Shown here piece by piece: positions 34,370 to 43,595 of a stretch of 64,000 nucleotides of DNA. The stretch's first letter is position 1; the number at the start of each line of letters is the position of its first letter. The translations under genes and the position numbers were made by a program. Under the pieces are notes generated by a model. That model saw only the letters and a list, made by a program, of their open reading frames with translations, was not told where the DNA came from and did not search any database. Source of the DNA: Actinocorallia aurantiaca (lineage in GTDB: Bacteria > Actinomycetota > Actinomycetes > Streptosporangiales > Streptosporangiaceae); NCBI RefSeq assembly GCF_039533685.1, contig NZ_BAAATZ010000030.1, positions 59,145-123,144 of the forward strand. The letters are read 5' to 3'.

Positions 34370-35388
34370 CGCTCATCCGCTGGGGCGCGGCGCTGGTCGC
34401 GGCCGCGCTCCTGGCCGGAGGATGCGGGGGGCGGACCGTGGAGCCGAGGTCCGCGGGAGGGGACCCCTACGCCCTCTGCGGCCCTTCCTCCGCGAGGAGC
34501 GCGGCCGAGGACGTCGACCCGGTCGAACCCGACGCGAAGCCCGCCCTTCCGGTCACCGTGAAGTCGGCGGACGGCACGGCCGTCACCGTCGAGGACACCA
34601 GCCGGATCCTCGCGCTCAACCTCTACGGCTCGCTCGCCGAGATCGTCTTCAGCCTCGGCCTGGGCGACCGGGTCGTCGGCAGGGACGCCTCCACCACCTT
34701 CCCCGCCGCCGCGGTCAAGCCGCTGGTGACCACGCAGGGCCACGACCTCTCGGCCGAGGCGATCCTCGCCCTCGACCCCACCGTCGTGCTCGCGGACGCC
34801 AGCATCGGCCCGGCGGAGGTGCTCACCCAGCTCAGGCAGGCCGGGATCGCCGTGGTCATGGTCGACGACGAGCAGACGCTCGAGCGGATCGACGACAACA
34901 TCACCGCGGTCGCCAAGGCGCTGGGCGTGCCCGGGGCCGGCCGGAAGCTCAACGAGAGGGTCTCGGCGCAGATCTCCGAGGCGAGGAAGGAGGCCCCCGC
35001 CCAGTCGCTGCGGATCGCCTTCCTCTACCTGCGGGGCACGGCGGGCGTCTACCTCATCGGCGGTGACGGGGCCGGCTCGGACGCGATGATCGAGGCGATC
35101 GGCGCGCAGGACGCGGGAACCGCCATCGGGCTCAGGAGCTTCCGCCCCCTCACCAGCGAGGGCCTCATCAACGCCGCGCCGGACGTCATCCTCGTGCTGA
35201 GCTCGGGTCTGGAGTCGGTCGGCGGGATCGACGGGCTGCTGGAGCTGCCGGGCGTCGCGCAGACCCCGGCCGGGCAGAACCGGCGGATCGTCGACGCCGA
35301 CGACGGGTCGCTGCTGACCTTCGGCGCGCGGACCGGCTCCACCATCGAGGCGCTGTCCGAAGCGGTGTACCGGGAGTGCGGGCGATGA
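34366..35388 (+). CDS. hmuT: Heme ABC transporter substrate-binding lipoprotein (HmuT-like)
   Basis: 340-residue class III periplasmic-binding-type protein with a signal peptide and lipobox (LAGGC). The core has ILALNLYGSLAEIVFSLGLGDRVVGRD, typical of iron/heme/cobalamin receptors, and a C-terminal lobe with LTSEGLINAAPDVILVL. The N-terminal segment before the core is longer than usual. It is upstream of the permease and ATPase with 4-base overlaps. Heme as substrate is inferred from heme oxygenase and the iron boxes. Confidence 0.86.
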   Translation: MTLIRWGAALVAAALLAGGCGGRTVEPRSAGGDPYALCGPSSARSAAEDVDPVEPDAKPALPVTVKSADGTAVTVEDTSRILALNLYGSLAEIVFSLGLGDRVVGRDASTTFPAAAVKPLVTTQGHDLSAEAILALDPTVVLADASIGPAEVLTQLRQAGIAVVMVDDEQTLERIDDNITAVAKALGVPGAGRKLNERVSAQISEARKEAPAQSLRIAFLYLRGTAGVYLIGGDGAGSDAMIEAIGAQDAGTAIGLRSFRPLTSEGLINAAPDVILVLSSGLESVGGIDGLLELPGVAQTPAGQNRRIVDADDGSLLTFGARTGSTIEALSEAVYRECGR

Positions 35389-36413
35389 GGGGCGCGGCAC
35401 TCATCGCGGGCCTCACCGGGGCACTGGTCCTGCTGTGCCTCCTGGCGGCGGGCAGCGGGCAGGTCGACATCCCGCCCTCCGAGGTCCTCGGCTCGCTGCT
35501 GCACCGGCTCGGGATCGACGCCGGGCCGCTGCCCACGGCGGCGCAGGGCGAGAACGCCCTGTGGGTGGTGCGCTTCCCCCGGGTCGTGCTGGCCGCCGCC
35601 ACGGGAGCGGCGCTGGGCTGCGCGGGCGCCCTCATGCAGGGCGTCTTCGGCAACCCGCTGGCCGAGCCCGGCGTCATCGGGGTCTCCTCGGGCGCGGCCG
35701 TCGGCGCGGCCGCCGTCATCGTCCTGGGCCTGACCGGGCTGGGCGGCTGGACGGTCGTCGGGCTGGCCTTCGTCTGCGGTTTCGCCACCACTCTGCTGGT
35801 CTACGTCGTGTCACGTTCCAACGGCCGGACCGAGGTCGTGACGCTGCTGCTGACCGGCATCGCGGTCAACGCCGTCTCCACCGCCCTGCTGGGCCTGCTG
35901 CTGTTCATGTCGAGCAACGACGCGCTGCGCGCCATCACGTCCTGGCAGCTGGGCAGCCTGGCCGGCGCGACCTGGGACTCGGTCGCCGTCGTCGCCCCGC
36001 TGACGGTCGTCGGCTGCGTCGTGGCCTGCGGGTACGCCCGCAAGCTGGACCTGCTGGCGCTGGGGGAGCGCAGCGCCAGGCACCTGGGAGTCGACGTGGA
36101 ACGGCTCCGGCTCAGCGGCATCGTGCTGATCGCGCTGCTGACCTCCGCCGCCGTCGCCTTCAGCGGCATCATCTCCTTCGTCGGCCTGGTCGTGCCGCAC
36201 CTCATCAGGATGGTCACCGGGCCCGGGCACCGGGTGCTGCTGCCGGCCAGCGCCCTGGGCGGCGCCGCGCTGCTGGTCGCGGCGGATCTGGTCGCCCGCA
36301 CCGCGCTCGACTACCAGGAGCTTCCCTTGGGCGTCCTCACCTCCGTCGTCGGAGGGCCGTTCTTCTTCTGGCTGCTGCGCCGGACCCGGGCTCGGTCGGG
36401 AGGCTGGGGATGA
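35385..36413 (+). CDS. hmuU: Heme ABC transporter permease (FecCD family)
   Basis: 342-residue membrane protein with the 8-10 helices and motifs of the FecCD/BtuC family (GAALGCAGALMQGVFGNPLAEPGVIGVSSGAAVG; FSGIISFVGLVVPHLIRMVTGPGHR). ATG 35385 overlaps the hmuT stop and has GGGAG well placed, so it is preferred over GTG 35376. It forms the channel with the HmuV-like ATPase. Confidence 0.9.
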   Translation: MRGAALIAGLTGALVLLCLLAAGSGQVDIPPSEVLGSLLHRLGIDAGPLPTAAQGENALWVVRFPRVVLAAATGAALGCAGALMQGVFGNPLAEPGVIGVSSGAAVGAAAVIVLGLTGLGGWTVVGLAFVCGFATTLLVYVVSRSNGRTEVVTLLLTGIAVNAVSTALLGLLLFMSSNDALRAITSWQLGSLAGATWDSVAVVAPLTVVGCVVACGYARKLDLLALGERSARHLGVDVERLRLSGIVLIALLTSAAVAFSGIISFVGLVVPHLIRMVTGPGHRVLLPASALGGAALLVAADLVARTALDYQELPLGVLTSVVGGPFFFWLLRRTRARSGGWG

Positions 36414-37216
36414 ACCCGCTGAGGAGGCGCCCGGCTTCGCAGCCCGGCGCCGAGGTCGAGCTGAAGGTGCGGGGGCTGAGCGTCAGGCGGGGCAAGCGCA
36501 CCGTGGTGGACGGCGTCGATCTGGACGTCCGGCCGGGCGAGGTCCTGACCCTGGTCGGCCCGAACGGTGCGGGCAAGTCCACCCTGCTGGCCGCCGTGTG
36601 CGGCGACCTCGAGTCGGAGGGGGAGATCCTCCTCGACGGGCGGCCCGCGGCGTCTTGGAATCCGGTGGAGCTGGCCATGCGCCGGGCGTTCCTCACCCAG
36701 AGCCATACGCTCGCCTTCTCCTTCGAAGTGGAGGAGGTCGTTCGCATGGGCAGAGCGCCCTGGGCGGGCACCTCCAGGGAGGACGAGGACGACGAGGCGG
36801 TGGCGCAGGCGATGCGCGACACAGACGTGCTGGGGTTCGCCGAGCGGGCCTTCCCCTCGCTGTCCGGAGGCGAGCAGGCCAGGGTGGCGCTGGCGCGGGT
36901 GCTGGCCCAGCGCACCCCGGTCGTCCTGCTGGACGAGCCGACCGCGGCGCTGGACATCCGCCACCAGGAACTGGTCTTCACGGTGGCGCGGGCCAGGGCC
37001 GCCGAGGGCAGGGCCGTCGTCGCGGTCGTCCACGACCTGGGTCTGGCCGCCGCGCACTCCGACCGGGTGGCGGTCCTGGCGGACGGGCGCCTGGCCGCGT
37101 GCGGGCGGCCGGAGGACGTCCTCACCGCGCCGCTGCTGTCGGAGGTCTACTCCCATCCGATCGAGGTGGTCCCGCACCCCCGCGACGGCAGGCCGCTGAT
37201 CCTGCCGCTGCGCTGA
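36410..37216 (+). CDS. hmuV: Heme ABC transporter ATP-binding protein (HmuV-like)
   Basis: 268-residue ABC ATPase. Walker A GPNGAGKST, Q-loop LTQSH, signature LSGGEQARVALARVLAQ, Walker B VVLLDEPTAALD, switch His in VVHDLGLAA. The pattern of the iron/heme importer ATPases is clear (EEVVRMGRAPW). ATGA overlap with the permease. It ends the operon. Confidence 0.9.
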   Translation: MNPLRRRPASQPGAEVELKVRGLSVRRGKRTVVDGVDLDVRPGEVLTLVGPNGAGKSTLLAAVCGDLESEGEILLDGRPAASWNPVELAMRRAFLTQSHTLAFSFEVEEVVRMGRAPWAGTSREDEDDEAVAQAMRDTDVLGFAERAFPSLSGGEQARVALARVLAQRTPVVLLDEPTAALDIRHQELVFTVARARAAEGRAVVAVVHDLGLAAAHSDRVAVLADGRLAACGRPEDVLTAPLLSEVYSHPIEVVPHPRDGRPLILPLR

Positions 37217-37293
37217 GGGCGGGAGCGTACGTCTCGGTCGGAGTCGATGGATATCGTGTCAATAGACCTTGGGGGCAATGGGAGGGAAAGCGC

Positions 37294-38391
37294 ATGGAAC
37301 GCGAGTACGACGCGGTTCTGTATGGAGCGACCGGTTTCACCGGCGGATTGACCGCGGAGTACCTCGCCGCGAACGCGGGGAAGACGAGATGGGCGCTGGC
37401 GGGGCGCGACCGCGCGAAGCTGGAGGCGGTGCGGGAGCGGCTCGGCACGGACGTCCCGCTGCTGCACGCCGACTCCGAGGACCCGGATTCCCTGGAGGAG
37501 ATGGCCCGCAGCAGCCGGGCCGTCATCTCCACCGTCGGCCCTTACCTGCGGTACGGCGAGCCGCTGGTCGAGGCGTGCGCCCTCCACGGCACCGACTACC
37601 TCGACCTCACCGGCGAGCCCGCGTTCGTCGACCTGATGTACGTGCGCCACCACCACCGCGCGCTGGAGTCGGGAGCGCGCCTGGTCCACGCGTGCGGTTT
37701 CGACTCGATCCCGCACGACCTGGGGGTCTTCTACACCGTCCAGCACCTGCCCGAGGGCGTGCCGCTGCGCGTCGAGGGGTTCGTGAGCGCCAACGGCAGC
37801 GCCTCGGGCGGCACCGTCGAATCGGCCAAAGGCGTCATCTTCGACCCGCTCACGGGGCTGCGCGCCGCGCGGGCGCGCTCCCGCATGGAGCACCTGCCCG
37901 AGGACCGCCGCGCCAGGATCGCCCGCAACCCGCTCCCGCACACCCGCCTGCGCGGCGGGTTCGCCGTCCCGCTGCCCACCATCGACCCGCAGATCGTCGT
38001 CCGCAGCGCGCGGGCGCTGGAGCGGTACGGGCCCGACTTCACCTACGGCCACTTCCTCGCGCTGACGAGGAACGGCGGCCTCGCCGGGGACGGCGGGCTG
38101 CTGGAGATGCTGCGCCAGCAGCCGGGCGAGGGCCCCTCGGCCGAGAAGCGAGCGAAGAACTGGTTCAGGGTGCGCTTCCACGGCGAAGGCGGCGGCCGGA
38201 TGGTGAACACCGAGGTCGCGGGCGGGGACCCGGGCTACACCGAGACCGCCAAGATGCTCGCGGAGTCGGCGCTGTGTCTCCTGCACGACGACCTGCCGGA
38301 GACCGCGGGACAGGTCACCACGGCGCAGGCCATGGGGCAGGCGCTGGTCGACCGGCTCCAGCGGGCGGGGATCACCTTCCGGGTGCTGTGA
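37294..38391 (+). CDS. Saccharopine dehydrogenase-like / trans-enoyl reductase family protein
   Basis: 365-residue NAD(P)-binding protein. The N-terminal Rossmann motif is VLYGATGFTGGLTAEYLA; continued family motifs are TVGPYLRYGEPLVEACALHGTDYLDLTGE and HACGFDSIPHDLG. These are typical of actinobacterial saccharopine-reductase-like proteins that include the trans-acting enoyl reductases of lipid synthesis. GGAGGGA lies upstream of ATG 37294. Substrate unknown; no lipid gene is adjacent. Confidence 0.85.
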   Translation: MEREYDAVLYGATGFTGGLTAEYLAANAGKTRWALAGRDRAKLEAVRERLGTDVPLLHADSEDPDSLEEMARSSRAVISTVGPYLRYGEPLVEACALHGTDYLDLTGEPAFVDLMYVRHHHRALESGARLVHACGFDSIPHDLGVFYTVQHLPEGVPLRVEGFVSANGSASGGTVESAKGVIFDPLTGLRAARARSRMEHLPEDRRARIARNPLPHTRLRGGFAVPLPTIDPQIVVRSARALERYGPDFTYGHFLALTRNGGLAGDGGLLEMLRQQPGEGPSAEKRAKNWFRVRFHGEGGGRMVNTEVAGGDPGYTETAKMLAESALCLLHDDLPETAGQVTTAQAMGQALVDRLQRAGITFRVL

Positions 38392-38394
38392 GGC

Positions 38395-39405
38395 TCACGG
38401 GGCGCGGACCACGTCCTGCGGCGCCTCCTGGACCGGCACCCGGACGGTGCGGATCCTGAAGAAGAGGTCCTTGGCCCACTTGTCGAGGATCGGGCTGTAG
38501 AGCCTGGCCGCGCCCTGCTTGCGGAAGCTGGTCACTCCGACGATCCGCCCGTAGCCCGACTTCTTCAGGTCGGCGATGAGCGGCCCGCCGCTGGCCCCGT
38601 GGGACATGTCGCACTTCAGAGTGGAGAACCGGTCTCCGCCGAGCGTGGCGGTGCTCGTCCTGCCCTTGCACATGCGCAGGACGGTGCCTTCGTCGGGGTA
38701 GTTCTGGTTGCGGGGGTAGTGCTGGACGGCATAGCCGTACAACCGCAGCCACGTCTTGGGCTTCTTCATGCCGAAACGCATGCTCTGACCGTTCGTGGTC
38801 TGCTGGATGGTGCCCGAGGAGCGCTTGAACAGGGCGACGAAGGCGTAGTCGAAGGACGGGTCGGCGTTCTCCGCCCACGGGGACCACATCAGTGTCCGGT
38901 ACCCGCTCCACAGCCCGTGAGGGGTCGCCGTCCTGTCGAGGTCGGGGGCGAACACCAGGGATCTGGCGTTCCAGCCGTCGGCCGGGTCCTGGAGGCAGTG
39001 CGCCGCGGTGAGCAGGACGCTGCCGTTGCCCCTGCCCCTCTCGGGGTAGGCGGAGTTGACGACAGTGCCGGTGCAGGTGGCGACGCGTCCGTCCTCGCCG
39101 GTGATGTAGAGCCGGCCGATCTGCTTGAGGGGAGCCTTGCGATGGCCCTTGGCGACCACGGCCTTGGTGATCGCAGGGACCTGCTTCGGCTTGGGCTTCG
39201 CGGCCTCGGCCCGGGCCGTGCGTTCGGGCATGTCCCGGGGGTTGGCCTCGGCCCGGCGCATCCGCTCGGCGGTCCACCCGCCCGGCGCCTCGAGCGTCTC
39301 GGCGACGGGGGAGGGGGCGGGAGCCGCCGCCCGGGCGGGAGAGGACAGGCCCGCGGCGAGGAGGAGGGAGGCTGGGAGCGTCGTCAAGCGGGTGGCGGTG
39401 CGCAA
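38395..39405 (-). CDS. Secreted trypsin-like serine protease
   Basis: 336 residues with a signal peptide (about 1-27), a Pro/Ala/Lys-rich propeptide-like region (about 28-90) and a chymotrypsin-fold domain. The triad is visible: His in LLTAAHCLQ, Asp in SFDYAFVAL and Ser in SHGASGGPL, with Cys residues set to form disulphides. Probably exported and processed. It converges on the preceding gene with a 3-base gap. Target unknown. Confidence 0.88.
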   Translation of the reverse strand: MRTATRLTTLPASLLLAAGLSSPARAAAPAPSPVAETLEAPGGWTAERMRRAEANPRDMPERTARAEAAKPKPKQVPAITKAVVAKGHRKAPLKQIGRLYITGEDGRVATCTGTVVNSAYPERGRGNGSVLLTAAHCLQDPADGWNARSLVFAPDLDRTATPHGLWSGYRTLMWSPWAENADPSFDYAFVALFKRSSGTIQQTTNGQSMRFGMKKPKTWLRLYGYAVQHYPRNQNYPDEGTVLRMCKGRTSTATLGGDRFSTLKCDMSHGASGGPLIADLKKSGYGRIVGVTSFRKQGAARLYSPILDKWAKDLFFRIRTVRVPVQEAPQDVVRAP

Positions 39406-39548
39406 TACGGCTCCGAATCAGAGGGGGTTGGGTAATAATTCTACAAATTTCCTCATCTACTGTGCAGGATTACGGTCTGGAGAAGATCGTTGACATCGCG
39501 CGGTGACCTGCGTCACCGTGGAGTCGGCTCGCTGGAAGGAAGAAGAAG

Positions 39549-39701
39549 ATGACAGGTCGCAGGATCATGGCCGGTGTCGCAGGAGCGGCCGCCTTCGCGG
39601 CGCTGACCGGCGTCGCGGTGGGGATCGCCGGAGTGAACACCGCCCACGGCGACGTCTCGGACTGGACGGACCACGACGCGTTCGCCGACGCCGACGACTG
39701 A
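39549..39701 (+). CDS. Small secreted or membrane peptide with acidic tail
   Basis: 50 residues: MTGRRIMAG, then a hydrophobic Ala-rich segment (VAGAAAFAALTGVAVGIAGV) and an acidic tail rich in Asp (DWTDHDAFADADD). The ATG follows GGAAGAAGAAG. The hydrophobic part could be a signal peptide or a membrane helix. I recognise no family. A real gene is supported by the good ribosome site and clean hydrophobic/acidic layout, but it is short. Confidence 0.55.
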   Translation: MTGRRIMAGVAGAAAFAALTGVAVGIAGVNTAHGDVSDWTDHDAFADADD

Positions 39702-39767
39702 GACCGGCCTCCCGCGCCGAGACCGGTCCCAGGCGTCCTCGACGCCCCGTTCGGACTCTCGCGGGGT

Positions 39768-40844
39768 TCAGACCGCCACGGGGGCCAGTCTCGGGACGAC
39801 GTTCTCCCCGACCCGGTAGGCCTCCTCCAGGTGCGGCCATCCCGACAGGATGAACTCCTCGATGCCGAGGTCGGCGTACTCGCGCAGCAGCGCGGCGACC
39901 TCGTCGTAGGAGCCGACGAGCGCGGTGCCCGCCCCCTCGCGCACCAGCCCGACCCCGGCCCACAGCCCCGGCGAGATCTCCAGGCTCCGGGTGTCGCCGT
40001 CGTGCAGTTCGGTCATGCTCCGCTGGGCGACCGAGTCGAACCGGGCGAACCGCCGCTGCGCCGCCTCGATCCGGGCCGTGTCCATGCCGGCCAGCATCCG
40101 GTCGGTCACCGCCCACGCCTCGGCTGAGGTGTCCCGGGCGATCACATGGATCCGCAGGCCGACCCGCAGCGTCCGGCCCCGCGCGGCGGCGGCCGCCTTG
40201 AGCCGCTCGACCTTGGCGCCCACCTTCGCGGGCGGCTCGCCCCAGGTGAGGGCGACGTCCACATGGCGGGCGGCGACCTGCTCGGCGGCGGGGGAGGACC
40301 CGCCGAAGTACAGCTCGGGCACCTGATCCAGTGGCCGACTCAAGCCTCCGCCCTCGACCCGGTAGTGCGGGCCCTCGTGGTCGAACGGTACGCCGGTGAA
40401 ACTGCGGCGCAGCACGTCCAGGAACTCGTCGGTGCGGGCGTAGCGGGCGTCGTGGTCCAGGAAGTCGCCGTAGGAGCGCTGCTCGACCGGGTCGCCTCCG
40501 GTGACGACGTTGAGCAGGAGCCTGCCGTCGGAGACCTCCTGGAAGGCCTGCGCCTGCTGGGCCAGCAGGGTCGGCAGGGTGAAACCGGGACGGAACGCCA
40601 CCAGCAGCTTGATCCGGTCGGTGTGCTGGGCGACCGCGGAGCAGACGATCCACGGGTCGGGGCAGCCCGCGCCGACCGGGGTGAGCACCGCACCGAACCC
40701 GGCGTCCTCGGCGGCCCGCGCCACCTGCGACAGGTAGCGCACGCTCGCAGGCCGCTCGGACTCGAGCCGGGCGTCGGTGGTCATGATGGCGGCGCGGATT
40801 CCGCTCCCGTCACCGGTGGTCGGCAGGAACCAGTGAAAGCGCAT
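39768..40844 (-). CDS. ssuD: FMN-dependent alkanesulfonate monooxygenase
   Basis: 358-residue luciferase-like monooxygenase close to SsuD, which releases sulfite from alkanesulfonates. Conserved family stretches are MRFHWFLPT, LVAFRPGFTLPTLLAQQAQAF and LNVVTGGDPVEQRSYGDFLDHDARYARTDEFL. It is the last gene of a minus-strand operon with an ABC permease, binding protein and ATPase, together forming a sulfonate uptake and desulfonation unit. Confidence 0.93.
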   Translation of the reverse strand: MRFHWFLPTTGDGSGIRAAIMTTDARLESERPASVRYLSQVARAAEDAGFGAVLTPVGAGCPDPWIVCSAVAQHTDRIKLLVAFRPGFTLPTLLAQQAQAFQEVSDGRLLLNVVTGGDPVEQRSYGDFLDHDARYARTDEFLDVLRRSFTGVPFDHEGPHYRVEGGGLSRPLDQVPELYFGGSSPAAEQVAARHVDVALTWGEPPAKVGAKVERLKAAAAARGRTLRVGLRIHVIARDTSAEAWAVTDRMLAGMDTARIEAAQRRFARFDSVAQRSMTELHDGDTRSLEISPGLWAGVGLVREGAGTALVGSYDEVAALLREYADLGIEEFILSGWPHLEEAYRVGENVVPRLAPVAV

Positions 40845-40862
40845 CGGGCGATCCTTCCGTGA

Positions 40863-41642
40863 TCAGGCCGCGGCGTCCCGGACGGCGGCGGCGACTTCCT
40901 CGCGCAGGGCGAGGTAGGACGAATGGGTGTGCGGGTCGTCGGAGCGCGGCAGCTCCGAGGAACGGTCCAGGACGATTCTGCCGGGCCGCCTGCTGAGGAC
41001 GAGGATGCGCGTCCCCAGGAAGACCGCCTCGTCGACGCTGTGCGTGACGAACAGGACGGTCTTGCCGGTGGCCTGCCAGATCCGGCGGATCTCCTCCTGG
41101 AGCCGCTCGCGGGTGAGCGCGTCGAGCGCCGCGAACGGTTCGTCCATGAGCAGGATCTCCGGGTCGGGGGCCAGGGCGCGGGCGATCGCCGCCCGCTGCT
41201 GCATCCCGCCGGACAGCTCGTAGGGGCGGCGGGACGCGGCGTCGGCCAGCCCGACCATGCCCAGCAGCTCGTCCGACCTGGCCCGCCGCCTCGCCTTCGG
41301 CACTCCGGTCGTGCGCAGGCCGAACTCGATGTTGCGGCGCACGCTCAGCCAGGGGAACAGCCGGGGCTGCTGGAAGACCACGCCCCGGTCGGGGCCCGGC
41401 CCGGCGACCGGGACCCCGCCGACGGACACCGTGCCCTCGGTCGGCGGGGCGAACCCCGCCACGAGCCGCAGCAGGGTGCTCTTGCCGCAGCCGGAGGGGC
41501 CGACGATGACGACGAACTCGCCGGGGTCGATCTTCGCGTCCACCGGGCCGAGCGCGTGCACCCTGTCGCGGCGTCCCCCGTAGGAGAGGGAGACGCCGCT
41601 CAGTTCCACCGCGTGAGGAGTGGACTCAGCCGCCGAAGGCAT
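40863..41642 (-). CDS. ssuB: Aliphatic sulfonate ABC transporter ATP-binding protein
   Basis: 259-residue ABC ATPase of the nitrate/sulfonate/taurine group. Walker A GPSGCGKST, Q-loop FQQPRLFPW, signature LSGGMQQRAAIARAL, Walker B ILLMDEPFAALD, switch FVTHSVDEAVFLG. It overlaps the end of the binding-protein gene by 17 bases, consistent with coupled translation. Confidence 0.92.
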   Translation of the reverse strand: MPSAAESTPHAVELSGVSLSYGGRRDRVHALGPVDAKIDPGEFVVIVGPSGCGKSTLLRLVAGFAPPTEGTVSVGGVPVAGPGPDRGVVFQQPRLFPWLSVRRNIEFGLRTTGVPKARRRARSDELLGMVGLADAASRRPYELSGGMQQRAAIARALAPDPEILLMDEPFAALDALTRERLQEEIRRIWQATGKTVLFVTHSVDEAVFLGTRILVLSRRPGRIVLDRSSELPRSDDPHTHSSYLALREEVAAAVRDAAA

Positions 41643-42651
41643 CGCTCAGCGCCTTGGTGGCCAGGGCCTTCTGGAAGACGGTCAGTTCCGGCACGGAGTC
41701 GATCTTCTTCTGGCCGCCGAGGAAGGCGGCGGTGCTGTGCAGGGTGTCGGCCAGCTTGCCGGGGGACTCCGGGGTGCCCAGGTACTCGGCGCCCTTCTGC
41801 TCCTCGCCGGTCAGCAGGACCAGCTGGTCGATCTGGCGGGCCGCCTCGGCGGGGTCGAGGTTGAGCTGGCGGCCGACGGCCTCGGACGCGGCGGTCTTGT
41901 CCTCGCGGACCAGCTTCACGGCCTTGTCCTGCTGCTGGAGCCAGGTGGTGAGGGCCTTGGGGTACTTCTCGGCGAATTCGGTGCGCACCACCGCGAGGTC
42001 GGCGGTGAGCTTGCCCTTCGCGGCCAGCTCCTTGCTGGTGACGAGGGTCCTGCCGTCCTTCTGCAGCTCGCCCAGGACCGGGGTCCACACGTAGGCGGCG
42101 TCGATGTCGCCACGGGTCCAGGCGGCCTGGATGTCCTGCGGCTCAAGGTCGACCAGCGTGACGTCGGACTCCTTCAGCCCGGCCTCCTCGAGCGCGGCCA
42201 GCAGGCTGTAGTGCGTGGTGGAGGCGAACGGCGCGGCGATCTTCTTGCCCTTGAGCTCGGCCACGGAGCCCGCCTTCCTGGCGACCAGCGCCTCGTTCTC
42301 CCCGATCACGTCGAAGATCCACGGCACCTGGTAGGCGATGTTCAGCGGCGCGGACAGGCCCCGGGTGACAGGGCTGCTGCCGGCCAGGCCGATGTCGACG
42401 GAACCGGCGATGACCGCGGTGTTGACGTCGCCTCCGGAGTTGAACTTCGACCAGGTGATCTTCGTGTCGGGCAGCGCCTCCTCCAGCCACTTGCGGTCCT
42501 TGACGATGAGGTCGCCGTTGGGGATGAGCTGGTAGGCGATCCGCAGTTCCCTGGGGGTGCCGTCGGAGTTGGGGCCGGAGTCGGCCTCGGACGAGCAGGC
42601 GGCGAGCCCGAGGAGCAGGGCGGCGGCCGCGGCGAGGGACTTGATTTTCAC
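41626..42651 (-). CDS. ssuA: Sulfonate ABC transporter substrate-binding lipoprotein
   Basis: 341-residue NMT1/TauA-SsuA-type binding protein with a lipobox (LGLAAC). Family motifs: ELRIAYQLIPNGDLIV, SGGDVNTAVIAGSVDIGLAGSSP and ATWTRGDIDAAYVW-like IQAAWTRGDIDAAYVW. The start is GTG 42651, giving KIKSLAAAAALLLGLAAC as the signal peptide. Taurine rather than alkanesulfonate is possible, because the binding domain looks TauA-like. Confidence 0.9.
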   Translation of the reverse strand: MKIKSLAAAAALLLGLAACSSEADSGPNSDGTPRELRIAYQLIPNGDLIVKDRKWLEEALPDTKITWSKFNSGGDVNTAVIAGSVDIGLAGSSPVTRGLSAPLNIAYQVPWIFDVIGENEALVARKAGSVAELKGKKIAAPFASTTHYSLLAALEEAGLKESDVTLVDLEPQDIQAAWTRGDIDAAYVWTPVLGELQKDGRTLVTSKELAAKGKLTADLAVVRTEFAEKYPKALTTWLQQQDKAVKLVREDKTAASEAVGRQLNLDPAEAARQIDQLVLLTGEEQKGAEYLGTPESPGKLADTLHSTAAFLGGQKKIDSVPELTVFQKALATKALSDAFGG

Positions 42652-42686
42652 GGTTCTTCTTCTTTTTCTTCCGGGGGTGGGGGAGA

Positions 42687-43466
42687 TCAGGCCCGCCCGC
42701 GCCAGGGCACGAGCTTGCGTTCGGTGAACTGGAGGAGGCCGTCGATGAGCAGGCCCGAGGCGCCGATGACCAGCAGGCCGAGCACCACGACGTCCGACTG
42801 GTTGTAGCGCTGGGCGTCGCGGATCATGCCGCCGATGCCGGGCACCCCGTTGACGGTCTCGGCGGCGACGACGGTGGTGTAGGCGACGCCCACCGCCACC
42901 CTGATCCCGGTCATGATCTCCGGGAGGGCGGACGGCAGGACGATGAGCGGCGGGATCTGCCACCGGCTCGCGCCCAGGGAGCGGGCGGCGTGCACGTAGT
43001 CCTCGTGGACGCCGCGCACCGCGTCGGCGGTGGCCACCGCGACGGGCGGCAGCGCCGCGACGAACAGCAGGATCACCTTGGGGGTCTCGTCGATGCCGAA
43101 CCAGATGATGAGCAGGCTGAAGTAGGCCAGGGGAGGGAGGGTGCGCACGAAGGTCACGAGCGGGCCGAGCAGCGCACGGACCGTCGGGACCAGCCCGATC
43201 AGCAGGCCGACGGCGATGCCGCCCACGATGCCGTAGAGGCTGCCGAGGAGGATGCGCCGCAGGCTGATCCCCAGGTGCTCCCACAGCAGGTGGTCGGCGT
43301 AGCCGCGCGCTCCGTCGTGGACGGTCGAGGTCTCGATCAGCTTGTCCCAGACGGAGCTCGGCCTGGGGACGAAGACCTCCGACCAGATCCCGGCTTCGGC
43401 CACGGCCCACCAGAGGGCGAGCAGGGCCAGGACCCCGCCCGCCCTGAGCGCGAAGGCTCGGAACAC
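42687..43466 (-). CDS. ssuC: Sulfonate ABC transporter permease
   Basis: 259-residue permease with about six membrane helices and the BPD EAA-type loop AARSLGASRWQIPPLIVLPSALPEIMTGIRV. GTG start. First gene of the ssu-like operon; no obvious sulfur-responsive site is seen in the short leader. Confidence 0.9.
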   Translation of the reverse strand: MFRAFALRAGGVLALLALWWAVAEAGIWSEVFVPRPSSVWDKLIETSTVHDGARGYADHLLWEHLGISLRRILLGSLYGIVGGIAVGLLIGLVPTVRALLGPLVTFVRTLPPLAYFSLLIIWFGIDETPKVILLFVAALPPVAVATADAVRGVHEDYVHAARSLGASRWQIPPLIVLPSALPEIMTGIRVAVGVAYTTVVAAETVNGVPGIGGMIRDAQRYNQSDVVVLGLLVIGASGLLIDGLLQFTERKLVPWRGRA

Positions 43467-43537
43467 CGCTTACTCCCTACTAAACCAATCAAACAGGTCG
43501 GAAAAGACTGTAGAGCTTCGCCGGAGTCCGCGCAATG

Positions 43538-43581
43538 CGGACGGCCCGCGTCCCGCCGTGAGGCGGGGCACGGGCCGTCCG
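43538..43581 (-). terminator. Long hairpin terminator after the YceI gene
   Basis: Nearly perfect inverted repeat: 11-bp outer stem (43538-43548 with 43571-43581), one mismatch, then an 8-bp inner stem with a GTGA loop. It lies 15 bases beyond the YceI stop on the minus strand. Confidence 0.78.
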
Positions 43582-43595
43582 GAAGAAGGGAGGGG

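Noticed and set aside
37294..38391. Heme island continuing into the saccharopine-like reductase
   Set aside because: It has its own ribosome site after a 77-base gap and no iron box, and its family has no link to heme.
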